Shown in pieces: positions 25,817 through 35,105 of a DNA stretch of 44,435 nucleotides. The position numbers were made by a program, and so were the translations under genes. The DNA is from Atribacterota bacterium (lineage in GTDB: Bacteria > Atribacterota > Phoenicimicrobiia > Phoenicimicrobiales > Stramentimicrobiaceae): assembly GCA_028703475.1 (NCBI GenBank), contig JAQVMU010000001.1, forward strand, positions 1 to 44,435, written 5' to 3'. Below the pieces are notes generated by a model. It saw only the letters and a program-made list of their open reading frames with translations. It ran no database searches and was not told where the DNA came from. The first letter of the stretch is position 1, and each line of letters begins with the position of its first letter.

Positions 25817-28666
25817 TTATACTTTAATTATGTCTTTATTATGGCCGGTATTTATGATTTCTTTCAAATATTTGCCGGTGAAAGAATCAGGGTGCTGTAT
25901 AATTTCTTCAGGCGTTCCTTCAAAGACTATCTCTCCTCCCTCATCTCCTCCTCCAGGTCCTAAATCAATAATGTGATCCGCCGACTTGATTACTTCCAGA
26001 TTATGCTCAATTACCAGTACAGTATTACCCTGTTCGACTAATCTGTTTAATACATTTAAAAGTTTGCTGACATCATCAAAATGCAATCCTGTAGTGGGTT
26101 CATCTAAAAGATATAATGTCCTGCCGGTGCTTATTTTGCTTAACTCCTTAGCCAGTTTAATTCTTTGTGCTTCTCCTCCTGATAAAGTACTTGCAGATTG
26201 ACCTAATTTAATATAACCCAGTCCTACATCAACAAGAGTCTGTAATCCTCTATTTATTTTGGGAATATTCTCAAAAAATTGACAGGCTTCATCAACTGTC
26301 ATATCTAACACTTCAGCAATATTTTTATTTTTATATTTTACCTCTAATGTCTCCTGGTTAAACCTGTTTCCCTTGCAAACCTCACAGGGAATATAGATAT
26401 CAGGTAAAAAAAACATCTCTATCTTTACTATTCCTGCACCCTGACATGCTTCACACCTTCCGCCCTTCACATTAAAACTAAATCTTCCTGACTTGTATCC
26501 TCTCACCTTTGCTGTTTTTGCCTTTGCAAACAATTCCCTTATCGGGGTAAAGACTCCGGTATAAGTAGCAGGATTTGAACGTGATGTTTTCCCTATGGGT
26601 GACTGGTCAATGGTTATAACTTTATCGATATTTTCAACACCTTCTATTCGGTCATATTCACCAGGCCTGACTCTGCTATGGTATAATATTTTATTCAATG
26701 ATTTGTATAATATATCCTCTACCAGTGTGCTCTTTCCAGAACCGGATACTCCGGTTACACAGTTAAATTTACCTAAAGGTATGGAGACATTTATATTTTT
26801 CAGGTTAAATTGCCTGGCGCCAATTATATTTATACTCTTACCATTCCCGTTTCTCCTGCTTGTTGGGACAGGTATCTTCTTTTTCTTGCTCAAATACTGA
26901 CCTGTTATTGATTTTTTATTTTTCTGGACACTTTCTTCATCACCCTGTGCCACTAAATGCCCTCCATGGATTCCGGCACCCGGTCCCAGGTCAATAATAA
27001 AATCGGCTGAACGAATAGTATCCTCATCATGTTCAATAACAATCACTGTATTTCCCTGGTCTCTAAGCTGAAAAAGAGTCTTTAATAATTTATCATTATC
27101 CCGTTGATGCAATCCAATTGATGGTTCATCCAGAATATATAAAACTCCCGTCAGGCTTGAACCTATTTGTGTAGCAAGTCTTATCCGCTGATTTTCTCCT
27201 CCGGCAAGTGTAGAGGTAGCCCGGGAAAGAGTAATATAGTCCAAACCAACATTCATTAAGAAATTAAGTCGGTTGCTGATTTCCTTTCTAATCTGTTTTG
27301 ATATTTCTGTTTCTCTATCATCTATATGAAGATGTTTAAAAAATTTAATAATTGCCTTTATCGTCATGTCCGATAATTGAGCAATGGAATACCCGTTGAT
27401 TTTCACCATAAGACTTTCCGGGCGAAGTCTTTGTCCGTTACAAACCGAACAATTGCTGATTGTCATATATTTTTGAATCTCATATTGCACATATTTTGAT
27501 TTAGTCTCTCTGTATCTTCTTTTTAAATTATTTATGACTCCTTCAAATTCATTTGTATGCAACCATGTTTTGTCATCTTCATAATGTTTATATTCAAAAT
27601 TTATCTTTTCATCTCCAGATCCATAAAATAAAATATTTTTCTGCTCATCTGTTAACTGATTAAATGGAATATCCAGTGAAAAACCATAATGTTTTGCAAC
27701 ACCGGATAAAATGTGATTCAGGTATCTACCTTTAACTTTACCCCATGGTGCCAGAGCCCCTTCCATGACTGATTTACTTTTATCGGGAACTACCAAATCA
27801 TGGTCAAATGCCATCTTGTATCCCAAACCTGTACAATTTGGACAAGCTCCATATGGACTATTAAAAGAAAAAATTCTGGGTGTTATTTCAGGCAGGTTAA
27901 TTCCACAATGAGGACAGGAGAATTTCTCACTAAAAACATGTTCTTTATCATCTTCATCCAGAACAATTACTAACCCTTCACCTAATTGTAATGCAGTTTC
28001 AACAGAACTGCTTACCCTGCTCTTTATTTCCGGTTTTACTATTAATCTATCAATAACTATGTCTATATCATGCATTTGATAACGAGCTAATTGGATATCA
28101 TCATCCACTTCAACCATTTCTCCATCAACCCGTAACCGGATAAAACCCTTCCTTCTAATATCTTCAATCACCTGACGGTGTTCACCTTTTTTAGCCCTGA
28201 TCACAGGTGCCAATATCTTTATTCTGCTATTTTGGGGCATATCCATTATCTGTTCAACAATTTGATCTAATGTCTGCCTTGTTATTTTTCTGCCACATTC
28301 GGGACAATGAGGTATACCGATTCTGGCATATAATAAGCGCAAATAATCATATATCTCGGTTACAGTTCCCACAGTAGAACGTGGGTTTTTACCTGATTTT
28401 CTCTGGTCAATCGAAATAGAAGGCGATAACCCTTCAATATAATCTACATCAGGCTTGTCCATTTTTTCCATAAATTGTCTTGCATAAGAGGACAGAGATT
28501 CAATATAACGTCTCTGGCTCTCTGCATAAATAGTATCAAAAGCCAGAGAGGATTTTCCTGAACCACTTAAACCGGTTATAACAATCAGTTTATTTCGGGG
28601 TATGCTCAGAGAAATATTTTTTAAATTATGTTCCCTTGCCCCTTTGATGATAATGTTGTTTTGCAT
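25817..28666 (-). CDS. uvrA: UvrABC system protein A
   Basis: Damage-recognition ATPase of nucleotide excision repair. It has two ABC modules: the first with [12 protein letters not shown] and [13 protein letters not shown], the second with [15 protein letters not shown] and [13 protein letters not shown]. Zinc modules are seen as CPECG/CPHCG with CPNCTG, and as CEACQGAG with CEVCKGNR. The frame is open to a TTG at 28702, but the ATG at 28666 begins the conserved [17 protein letters not shown] and has GGGAG upstream; this gives 949 residues. It heads an operon with uvrC, a gamma carbonic anhydrase, a HARE-HTH protein and an MBL hydrolase. I saw no SOS-type box upstream. Confidence 0.97.
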   Translation of the reverse strand: MQNNIIIKGAREHNLKNISLSIPRNKLIVITGLSGSGKSSLAFDTIYAESQRRYIESLSSYARQFMEKMDKPDVDYIEGLSPSISIDQRKSGKNPRSTVGTVTEIYDYLRLLYARIGIPHCPECGRKITRQTLDQIVEQIMDMPQNSRIKILAPVIRAKKGEHRQVIEDIRRKGFIRLRVDGEMVEVDDDIQLARYQMHDIDIVIDRLIVKPEIKSRVSSSVETALQLGEGLVIVLDEDDKEHVFSEKFSCPHCGINLPEITPRIFSFNSPYGACPNCTGLGYKMAFDHDLVVPDKSKSVMEGALAPWGKVKGRYLNHILSGVAKHYGFSLDIPFNQLTDEQKNILFYGSGDEKINFEYKHYEDDKTWLHTNEFEGVINNLKRRYRETKSKYVQYEIQKYMTISNCSVCNGQRLRPESLMVKINGYSIAQLSDMTIKAIIKFFKHLHIDDRETEISKQIRKEISNRLNFLMNVGLDYITLSRATSTLAGGENQRIRLATQIGSSLTGVLYILDEPSIGLHQRDNDKLLKTLFQLRDQGNTVIVIEHDEDTIRSADFIIDLGPGAGIHGGHLVAQGDEESVQKNKKSITGQYLSKKKKIPVPTSRRNGNGKSINIIGARQFNLKNINVSIPLGKFNCVTGVSGSGKSTLVEDILYKSLNKILYHSRVRPGEYDRIEGVENIDKVITIDQSPIGKTSRSNPATYTGVFTPIRELFAKAKTAKVRGYKSGRFSFNVKGGRCEACQGAGIVKIEMFFLPDIYIPCEVCKGNRFNQETLEVKYKNKNIAEVLDMTVDEACQFFENIPKINRGLQTLVDVGLGYIKLGQSASTLSGGEAQRIKLAKELSKISTGRTLYLLDEPTTGLHFDDVSKLLNVLNRLVEQGNTVLVIEHNLEVIKSADHIIDLGPGGGDEGGEIVFEGTPEEIIQHPDSFTGKYLKEIINTGHNKDIIKV

Positions 28667-28737
28667 ATTTTTTAACTCCCATTTTTGCTTTGCAATTTGC
28701 AATTAATTTAAGATATCATTATTTGTGTATAAAAAAA

Positions 28738-28765
28738 GTATAACGTATACCGTATAACGTATAAC
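28738..28765. repeat. Heptanucleotide tandem block C1
   Basis: Four 7-bp units: GTATAAC, GTATACC, GTATAAC, GTATAAC. The period is exact and one unit carries a substitution. Confidence 0.85.
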
Positions 28766-28979
28766 ATTAAGATAATCAATATTATAAATAAAAAATCAAT
28801 CTTCCAATAGACTACTCATAATCAATCATTCATCAGATTTCCAAATTTCAGAACCAATACATTTTTTTATATTATCCCTATAATCAAACTAATAAGTTAC
28901 ATTCTCAACTAAATTTAAAAGTGGGAAAGGTTTTAGAACTCCAATATTTGAAATATTACTGCGAATCTTTTGAAATTAT

Positions 28980-29014
28980 TTACCTATGAACTAAAAACTG
29001 ATATCTGAAAACTA
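28980..29014. repeat. Heptanucleotide tandem block C2 (5 units)
   Basis: Read on the minus strand: TAGTTTT, CAGATAT, CAGTTTT, TAGTTCA and one further TAGG-type unit, all in a 7-bp register. Confidence 0.7.
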
Positions 29015-29072
29015 TTTTCTATTTATGCTTACCCTGTATTTCTTTTAACTATAATCTGGATACTATTTTTCT

Positions 29073-29121
29073 TGAACATTGTCTTTAACTACCTACCAAC
29101 TACCAATGACTAACTACTATT
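29073..29121. repeat. Heptanucleotide tandem block C3 (7 units)
   Basis: Read on the minus strand: TAGTAGT, TAGTCAT, TGGTAGT, TGGTAGG, TAGTTAA, AGACAAT, GTTCAAG. The TAGTAGT unit is shared exactly with block A1, 18 kb away. Confidence 0.72.
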
Positions 29122-29182
29122 ATCTCCCGCTTATTCACACATTATTTTATTATCTTAGTGTATACACGATACTTAATTAATT

Positions 29183-31174
29183 TTATTTAAACATTGTTCT
29201 TTCTTTTTTTAATCTCCTTATTTCATCTCTCAGCAAGGCTGCTTTTTCAAAATCCAATTGTTTGGCAGCCTGATTCATTTCATTCTTAAGTGATTTTAGC
29301 AGGCTGCTTAAACTGCTCTTTGGCAGGTATTTTGCTTTCCCTTCCCCTACTGAGTATTCTTCTTCCTCTAAATCAACCTTTTCATTATAAAGCATTTCAT
29401 AGATGGGTTTTTTAATGGTTTGCGGGGTAATGTTATATTTTTTATTATACTCCAATTGAATCTTTCTTCTGCGATTAGTTTCATTTATTGCTCTCTGCAT
29501 GGAACCGGTTATTTCATTACAATACAGTATAACGGTACCATTTACATTTCGCGCTGCACGTCCCATAGTTTGAATCAGGGATGTTTCTGACCTTAAAAAA
29601 CCTTCTTTATCTGCATCAAGAATTGCTACCAGGGAAACTTCCGGTAAATCCAGCCCCTCTCTTAATAAATTAACACCAACCAGTACATCAAACTTTCCTT
29701 CTCTGAGATTTTTCAATATCTTAATTCTTTCTATGGTACCGATTTCTGAGTGAAGATACCTTACATTTATATTAATGTTCTGTAAATAATTAGCTGTATC
29801 TTCTGCCATTCTCTTTGTTAATGTAGTAACCAGTATTCTCTCTTTTTTAACAACTCTTTTTTTGATTTCTGCAATAAGGTCATCAATTTGAAATTCAGCC
29901 GGTTTTATAATCACTTCCGGATCTGCCAATCCGGTAGGTCGGATAATCTGCTCAACAATCTGCTGGCTTTTTTCAAGTTCATACCGGGCGGGAGTTGCCG
30001 ATACAAATATGGCCTTCTTGATATATTTTTCAAATTCATGAAAAACTAACGGGCGGTTATCATAAGCAGAAGGCAGCCGGAAACCATACTTTACAAGACT
30101 GTCTTTTCTTGATTTATCTCCTGCATACATTCCTCTTATCTGAGGTAATGTCACATGTGATTCATCAATTATCATCAAAAAAGACCGGGGGAAATAATCT
30201 AATAGAGTAGCCGGTGGTTCACCAGGATTTCTTCCACTTAAATGTCTGGAATAATTTTCAATACCTGTGCAATAACCAAATTGGACAAGCATTTCCAAAT
30301 CATATTTCGTTCTTTGTTTTAACCTTTCTGCCTCTAATACCTTATTATGCTTTTTAAAATACGTAAGCCTCTCCTCTAACTCATTGTTAATTGTTTTTAT
30401 TGCTTCTTTTACACGACCATGAGTAGTAACAAAATGTTTTGCCGGGTAAATAGCGACTGTTTCTTTTTTTTGTATTTTATGCCCGGTTAAAGGATTTATC
30501 TCATGAATTGCTTCAACAACGTCTCCGAATAGTTCTATTCGGAATGCACTTTCAGAATATGCAGGAAATACTTCTACTATATCTCCTCTGACCCTAAAAG
30601 AGCTTCTCTGAAATTCAATATCATTTCTTTCGTACTGAATATCAATTAATCTATTAATAATATCACTTCTCGGGTATTGCTGGTTTTCCCTTATAATCAA
30701 TACCAGATTAGAAAAGTCACCAGGAGAACCCAGACCATATATGCAGGAGACACTTGAAACAATAATTACATCTTTTCTTTCCAGTAAATTAGCTGTAGCG
30801 GCTAACCTTAACCTGTCAATCTCTTCATTGATAGAAGAATCTTTTTCAATATAAGTGTCAGTTCGAGGTATATATGCTTCAGGTTGATAGTAATCATAGT
30901 AGCTTACAAAATAACCAACAGCATTATGAGGGAAATATTGTTTAAACTCATTGCACAGTTGCGCTGCTAAAGTCTTGTTATGTGATATAACCAGGGTCGG
31001 TAATTGCAGGTTTTGAATTATATTAGCCATAGTAAATGTTTTTCCTGAACCGGTAACACCAAGCAGTGTTTGGATTTCCTTTTTATTCTGAAAACCATTG
31101 CTGATTCTGTCTATTGCCTCCGGCTGATCTCCCTGAGGTTTATAATTAGAAACTAACTGAAATTTTTTTACCAT
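29183..31174 (-). CDS. uvrB: UvrABC system protein B
   Basis: Helicase-like subunit that verifies damage and recruits UvrC. Walker A is GVTGSGKT (39-46). The beta-hairpin region [21 protein letters not shown], the DESH box and the QTMGRAARN motif VI are present. The C-terminal UVR motif ([16 protein letters not shown]) is the partner of the UVR motif in UvrC. Length is 663 residues, normal for the family. The ATG is at 31174. It is transcribed from its own promoter (31212-31239) and separated from uvrA by 0.5 kb of repeat-rich sequence. Confidence 0.97.
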   Translation of the reverse strand: MVKKFQLVSNYKPQGDQPEAIDRISNGFQNKKEIQTLLGVTGSGKTFTMANIIQNLQLPTLVISHNKTLAAQLCNEFKQYFPHNAVGYFVSYYDYYQPEAYIPRTDTYIEKDSSINEEIDRLRLAATANLLERKDVIIVSSVSCIYGLGSPGDFSNLVLIIRENQQYPRSDIINRLIDIQYERNDIEFQRSSFRVRGDIVEVFPAYSESAFRIELFGDVVEAIHEINPLTGHKIQKKETVAIYPAKHFVTTHGRVKEAIKTINNELEERLTYFKKHNKVLEAERLKQRTKYDLEMLVQFGYCTGIENYSRHLSGRNPGEPPATLLDYFPRSFLMIIDESHVTLPQIRGMYAGDKSRKDSLVKYGFRLPSAYDNRPLVFHEFEKYIKKAIFVSATPARYELEKSQQIVEQIIRPTGLADPEVIIKPAEFQIDDLIAEIKKRVVKKERILVTTLTKRMAEDTANYLQNININVRYLHSEIGTIERIKILKNLREGKFDVLVGVNLLREGLDLPEVSLVAILDADKEGFLRSETSLIQTMGRAARNVNGTVILYCNEITGSMQRAINETNRRRKIQLEYNKKYNITPQTIKKPIYEMLYNEKVDLEEEEYSVGEGKAKYLPKSSLSSLLKSLKNEMNQAAKQLDFEKAALLRDEIRRLKKERTMFK

Positions 31175-31211
31175 TTAAAAATACCTATAAAATGTTTTGT
31201 ATGTTTTAATC

Positions 31212-31239
31212 ATAATACTCTTTAATAAAAATAGTTCAA
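31212..31239 (-). promoter_or_regulatory. Promoter of uvrB
   Basis: On the minus strand TTGAAC, a 16-bp spacer and TATTAT, about 40 bp upstream of the uvrB ATG. I looked for a LexA-type palindrome overlapping it and found none. Confidence 0.6.
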
Positions 31240-31467
31240 ACAATTATTATATCACATATTATAATTTAGTCAGCAGGGTAAATATAATGAGGTTTGTTTA
31301 CCTTTTGATAGTGTCTTTTACCAATACATATAATTGTTTATTGTAATATATTGTAATTACAGCAGATAAATTACTTGGTCTCTTTATCACACATAGTATT
31401 TAATAATAAATAATCTATATTACTTCTTAGAAATTTCTTTCAATAAATACATATTCTTTCAATTGAA

Positions 31468-32082
31468 TTATTGAAAATTTTTATTCAGTTCTTCCCATAA
31501 ATGTAGAACCTGTTTTTTAGTATATTCCAGGCTGTTACTATTATCAATAATATAATCAGCCATTTTTACCTTTTCCTCTATCGGTATCTGTGTTTTAATC
31601 CTTTTCAGGGCATCTTCCCGTGTCAGATTGTTTCTTTTCATTAATCTGTTTATCTGTTTTTTTGGATCGAGATATACAACAATGATTTTATTCATCATAT
31701 TCTCAAAGCCTGTTTCAAAAAGTAAAGGTACATCAACAATACAAACAGTACTCCTGTTGCTGTTATTACTTATATTTTCTAACTTCTTTTTTATCACTTC
31801 AGTGATTTCCGGGTGAGTAATCTGATTCAATAATTTGAGTTTGTTTTTGTCAGAAAAAACAATATTTCCTAATTTTTTCCTGTTGATTTCCTGATTTTCC
31901 CTTAATATTCCTACACCAAAATGTTTCACAATTTTTTCCCAGGCCTTTTTCTTTGGGCGTACAACTTCCCTGGCAATAATATCTGCATCAATAATATCTG
32001 CACCTAATTCCCTGAACATATCTGCAACAGTTGTTTTTCCGGATACAATTCCCCCGGTGAGCCCTATAATAAGTGCTTTCAA
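31468..32082 (-). CDS. coaE: Dephospho-CoA kinase
   Basis: Final step of coenzyme A synthesis: phosphorylates the 3'-OH of dephospho-CoA. The P-loop is GLTGGIVSGKTT (7-18), followed by the DADIIAREVV substrate motif and the DVPLLFETG segment. Length is 204 residues. The start is a TTG at 32082 with TGAGGT ten bases upstream. It lies 46 bp downstream of polA, a pairing also common in Bacillota, where mutM often lies between them; no mutM is present here. Confidence 0.95.
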   Translation of the reverse strand: MKALIIGLTGGIVSGKTTVADMFRELGADIIDADIIAREVVRPKKKAWEKIVKHFGVGILRENQEINRKKLGNIVFSDKNKLKLLNQITHPEITEVIKKKLENISNNSNRSTVCIVDVPLLFETGFENMMNKIIVVYLDPKKQINRLMKRNNLTREDALKRIKTQIPIEEKVKMADYIIDNSNSLEYTKKQVLHLWEELNKNFQ

Positions 32083-32128
32083 ATTATTTTTACCTCATTG
32101 TTATAATAAAACTAAAATAATTATCATA

Positions 32129-34819
32129 TTATTCCAAATCACCCCAGCGATGGCCGGTCTTAAAATTGACTATTAGTGGAATACTCAATTGCAGGCTTCC
32201 CTCCATTATGCTCCTAATAATTAATTTTCTGTCTTCTATTTCAAATTCTGGTATTTCAAAGATTAATTCATCATGAATCTGTAAAATCAAACCACTGTCA
32301 AGATTTTTTTCTCTCATTGCTTCGTTTATTCTAATCATAGCAATTTTAATCAAATCTGCAGCTGTTCCCTGAATAGGTGTATTAATAGCAGTCCGCTCGA
32401 AAAACTCCCGAATATTTCTGTTATGACTGTCAATGCCCTCAAGATATCTTCTACGGTTTAACATTGTATGCACATATTTATTTTTCCTTGCACTTACAAT
32501 CTGCTCCTCTATAAATTCTTTAACCCTGTAATATTTTTGAAAATATGCATCTATATAAAGCTGTGCCTCATTCCTGCTGATACCCAGGTTATTTGCCAAA
32601 CCATAACTGCTTATTCCATAGATAATTCCAAAATTTATAGTCTTGGCAATTCTTCGCATCTCTTCGCTGACAATATTCTCATCAATATTGAATAACTTTG
32701 CCGCAGTGAATGCATGTATATCCTCACCTTTTGAAAATGCCTGTAATAAATTTTCATCCCGGGATAGATGTGCTAATATCCTTAATTCTATCTGGGAATA
32801 ATCAGCTGAAAGGTAGATATAGTCCTTTTCCGCAATAAATGCATTTCTGATTGCCTTTCCTAACTCAGTCCTAACAGGAATATTCTGTAAATTCGGGTTG
32901 TTGCTGCTTAACCTTCCGGTTGTAGTTCCTGTTTGATTAAAGCAGGTATGGAGTCTGCCGGTTTCCGGATTAATAAGTTGAGGTAATTTATCAATATAGG
33001 TATTTTTTAATTTTTCCAGTTCACGGTAATTGAGTATCTTTGCTACTATTTCATGTCTTTCTGATAACTTATTCAGAACACCAGCATCAGTGGAATAGCC
33101 TGTTTTAATTTTTTTAGTTGCAGGTAGTTTTAATTTTTGAAATAATATATAGCTCAACTGTTTTGGGGAATTAGGGTTAAATTTTTCACCAGCCATATTA
33201 AATATTTCTTTTTTAATATCTCCAATTTTTTTAGAAAATTGCTGGGACATTTCCTTAAGAAAGGCGCTATCCAGCTTTATTCCCCTTTTTTCCATCTGAA
33301 AAATAACCTTAATAAGGGGTAATTCAATTTCCTGGTAAAGTTCTTCTAAATGGTTTTCCTTTAACAATTTGTTAAAATATTTCTTTAAAGGTATCAATGT
33401 CTTGATTTGTCTACAAAGTTCTAACTCTTTTTCAGAAATATCATTATCACCCTGTATGCCTGTTGCTATTGTAATTCCTGCCTGCTCTGAGTAATCCTGT
33501 ATTGTCTTTGTCAGAGAATATTCTGTTTGGGATGGATTTAGCAGATATGCAGCAATCATTATGTCAAAATAAGGCAGATTGAAAAAAAAGCTATTTTCAT
33601 GAAAGCAGTTCCAGATATTTTTCAGATCATAGCCAACCTTTTCAATTTTTTTATCCTGAAAAAGTGGATACAGATATTCTTTTATCTGTTTTAATGAAAA
33701 GTATTCAGATTTTTTAATCAAAGCATTGCCTGCATCAATTCTAATCAGATACACATCTTCCTCAATAGCAAATAATATTTTATCTATCACTCCGGTAAAA
33801 TCTCTTTTCAGGCTTGCCTTGTTAAATAAAAAAGAAAATATATCTTTAGATTTAATTTTTTTTGTTAACTGCTTTAGCTCTGATACTTTTTTTATCTCGT
33901 GAAGTGAAATATATTCCTCTTCAGCTTGACTATTTTTATTACCATCATCAGGTAATTTTTCTAACAATTTTTTAAATTCATATTTCTGGAAAAGACTCCG
34001 CAGCCTTGAATAGTCAGGTCCTTTATATAAAACATTTTTAATTTTTAAATCAAGATCCATATCCTTTTTTATAATAGCTAACGATTTGCTTAACTCTGCC
34101 TGTTCCTGGAATTTTTCAATTTTATTCCTTATTGCAGGCTTTTCTATCATATCCTTGTTATTTATTATATTTTCCAGGCTACCGAATGTTTTTATTAAAT
34201 CACTGGCAGTTTTTTCTCCTATGCCGGGAACACCGGGAATGTTATCTGATTTATCTCCTTTTAAACCCACATAATCCGGGATTAATTGAGGAGAAAATCC
34301 TAAAAATTCCTTTACAGAATCCAACTGGTACTGCTTGACCTGCGTAATCCCTTTTTGCATTAATAATATCTCTGTGTCCTTATCAATTAGCTGTAATAAA
34401 TCACGGTCACCTGTTACAATAACAGTCTGATAATCACTGTTCTTTGCCATCTCTGCCAGAGACCCTATAATATCATCTGCCTCAAAACCTTCAACAGCAA
34501 TTGAAGGAATATTGTAGCAATCAACTATTTCTTTTATAATGGATAGTTGTTCTATCAATTCCTGTGGCATCTTCTCCCGCTGTGCCTTATATTCACTATA
34601 CTGTTTATGGCGAAAGGTAGGTTTAGGGGTATCAAAGGCAATAATTAATCCGTCCGGCTTTTGTTCCTCCAGTAATCTTGTGAGTACTAAAGTAAATCCA
34701 TAAGCGGCATTTATTAACTGTCCATGTGTAGTAGTCAATTTTGGCAATGCAAAGAAAGCGCGGTAGATTAAACCCTGTCCATCAATCAGGTATAGTTTTT
34801 TTGTATCTTTTTTACTCAT
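32129..34819 (-). CDS. polA: DNA polymerase I, proofreading residues lost
   Basis: Gap-filling repair polymerase. The N-terminal 5'-3' exonuclease begins KKLYLIDGQGLIYRAFFALP. The central domain has the 3'-5' exonuclease fold, but the DxE of motif Exo I reads LFN (FSFLFN), so proofreading is probably absent, as in Bacillus PolA. The polymerase carries motif A DYSQIELR, motif B RRIAKTINFGIIYG and motif C QIHDELIFE. The frame is open to a TTG at 34873, but that codon overlaps a possible TTGACA -35; the ATG at 34819 gives the family-typical start (897 residues). The Shine-Dalgarno is weak. Confidence 0.95.
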   Translation of the reverse strand: MSKKDTKKLYLIDGQGLIYRAFFALPKLTTTHGQLINAAYGFTLVLTRLLEEQKPDGLIIAFDTPKPTFRHKQYSEYKAQREKMPQELIEQLSIIKEIVDCYNIPSIAVEGFEADDIIGSLAEMAKNSDYQTVIVTGDRDLLQLIDKDTEILLMQKGITQVKQYQLDSVKEFLGFSPQLIPDYVGLKGDKSDNIPGVPGIGEKTASDLIKTFGSLENIINNKDMIEKPAIRNKIEKFQEQAELSKSLAIIKKDMDLDLKIKNVLYKGPDYSRLRSLFQKYEFKKLLEKLPDDGNKNSQAEEEYISLHEIKKVSELKQLTKKIKSKDIFSFLFNKASLKRDFTGVIDKILFAIEEDVYLIRIDAGNALIKKSEYFSLKQIKEYLYPLFQDKKIEKVGYDLKNIWNCFHENSFFFNLPYFDIMIAAYLLNPSQTEYSLTKTIQDYSEQAGITIATGIQGDNDISEKELELCRQIKTLIPLKKYFNKLLKENHLEELYQEIELPLIKVIFQMEKRGIKLDSAFLKEMSQQFSKKIGDIKKEIFNMAGEKFNPNSPKQLSYILFQKLKLPATKKIKTGYSTDAGVLNKLSERHEIVAKILNYRELEKLKNTYIDKLPQLINPETGRLHTCFNQTGTTTGRLSSNNPNLQNIPVRTELGKAIRNAFIAEKDYIYLSADYSQIELRILAHLSRDENLLQAFSKGEDIHAFTAAKLFNIDENIVSEEMRRIAKTINFGIIYGISSYGLANNLGISRNEAQLYIDAYFQKYYRVKEFIEEQIVSARKNKYVHTMLNRRRYLEGIDSHNRNIREFFERTAINTPIQGTAADLIKIAMIRINEAMREKNLDSGLILQIHDELIFEIPEFEIEDRKLIIRSIMEGSLQLSIPLIVNFKTGHRWGDLE

Positions 34820-34940
34820 AATTATAATAATCTTTCTTGACGTATCTTGTATATATTTGAATTCAGCTGTCAAATAAATCTTTTTTATTATTTTTCATAT
34901 TTTTCCACGTTTTACAAACCTTATTTTACAGGCATTTTAC

Positions 34941-34969
34941 TTGACATTATAAATATACTAAACTATAAT
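34941..34969 (+). promoter_or_regulatory. Perfect consensus sigma-70 promoter for tRNA-Leu
   Basis: TTGACA (34941-34946), a 17-bp spacer and TATAAT (34964-34969), matching consensus at all twelve positions. Transcription should begin near 34976, about 30 nt before the tRNA. Confidence 0.92.
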
Positions 34970-35005
34970 TTTTAAGAATGTTTCCATTAAACCAGAAACA
35001 ATTAT

Positions 35006-35094
35006 GCCGAAGTGGCGAAATTGGTAGACGCACTGGACTCAAAATCCAGCGGGCCTCGCAGCTCATGTCGGTTCGACTCCGACCTTCGGCACCA
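35006..35094 (+). tRNA. tRNA-Leu (anticodon CAA), CCA encoded
   Basis: Acceptor GCCGAAG (35006-35012) pairs with CTTCGGC (35084-35090). The discriminator is A (35091) and CCA is encoded (35092-35094). The anticodon stem CTGGA/TCCAG encloses the loop CTCAAAA with anticodon CAA at 35040-35042, which reads UUG. A long variable arm (35050-35066) makes it a class II tRNA, as expected for Leu. The T arm is GTCGG/CCGAC with the TTCGACT loop. It is the only plus-strand gene before 40.9 kb and points into the 3' end of dnaE. Confidence 0.97.
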
Positions 35095-35105
35095 TTAAAA
35101 TTCTT

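Larger units (their letters stand above)
28667..29182. other. 516-bp intergenic gap between uvrB and uvrA
   Basis: No gene seen. It contains three heptad repeat blocks (28738-28765, 28980-29014 and 29073-29121). A possible uvrA promoter on the minus strand (TTGATT, 17 bp, TATACG) would place its -10 inside the first block. No convincing uvrB terminator is visible. Confidence 0.6.

Noticed and set aside
28667-28702. Longer uvrA start at TTG 28702
   Set aside because: It has no ribosome binding site, and the extra 12 residues are not part of the conserved UvrA N-terminus, which begins at the ATG at 28666.
28667-31300. LexA/SOS operators upstream of uvrA and uvrB
   Set aside because: I looked for CGAAC-N4-GTTCG-like palindromes over the promoters and found none, only half-site-like GAAC near the uvrB -35.
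34820-34873. Longer polA start at TTG 34873
   Set aside because: The codon overlaps a TTGACA element that may be the -35 of polA, and homologues begin near the ATG at 34819.
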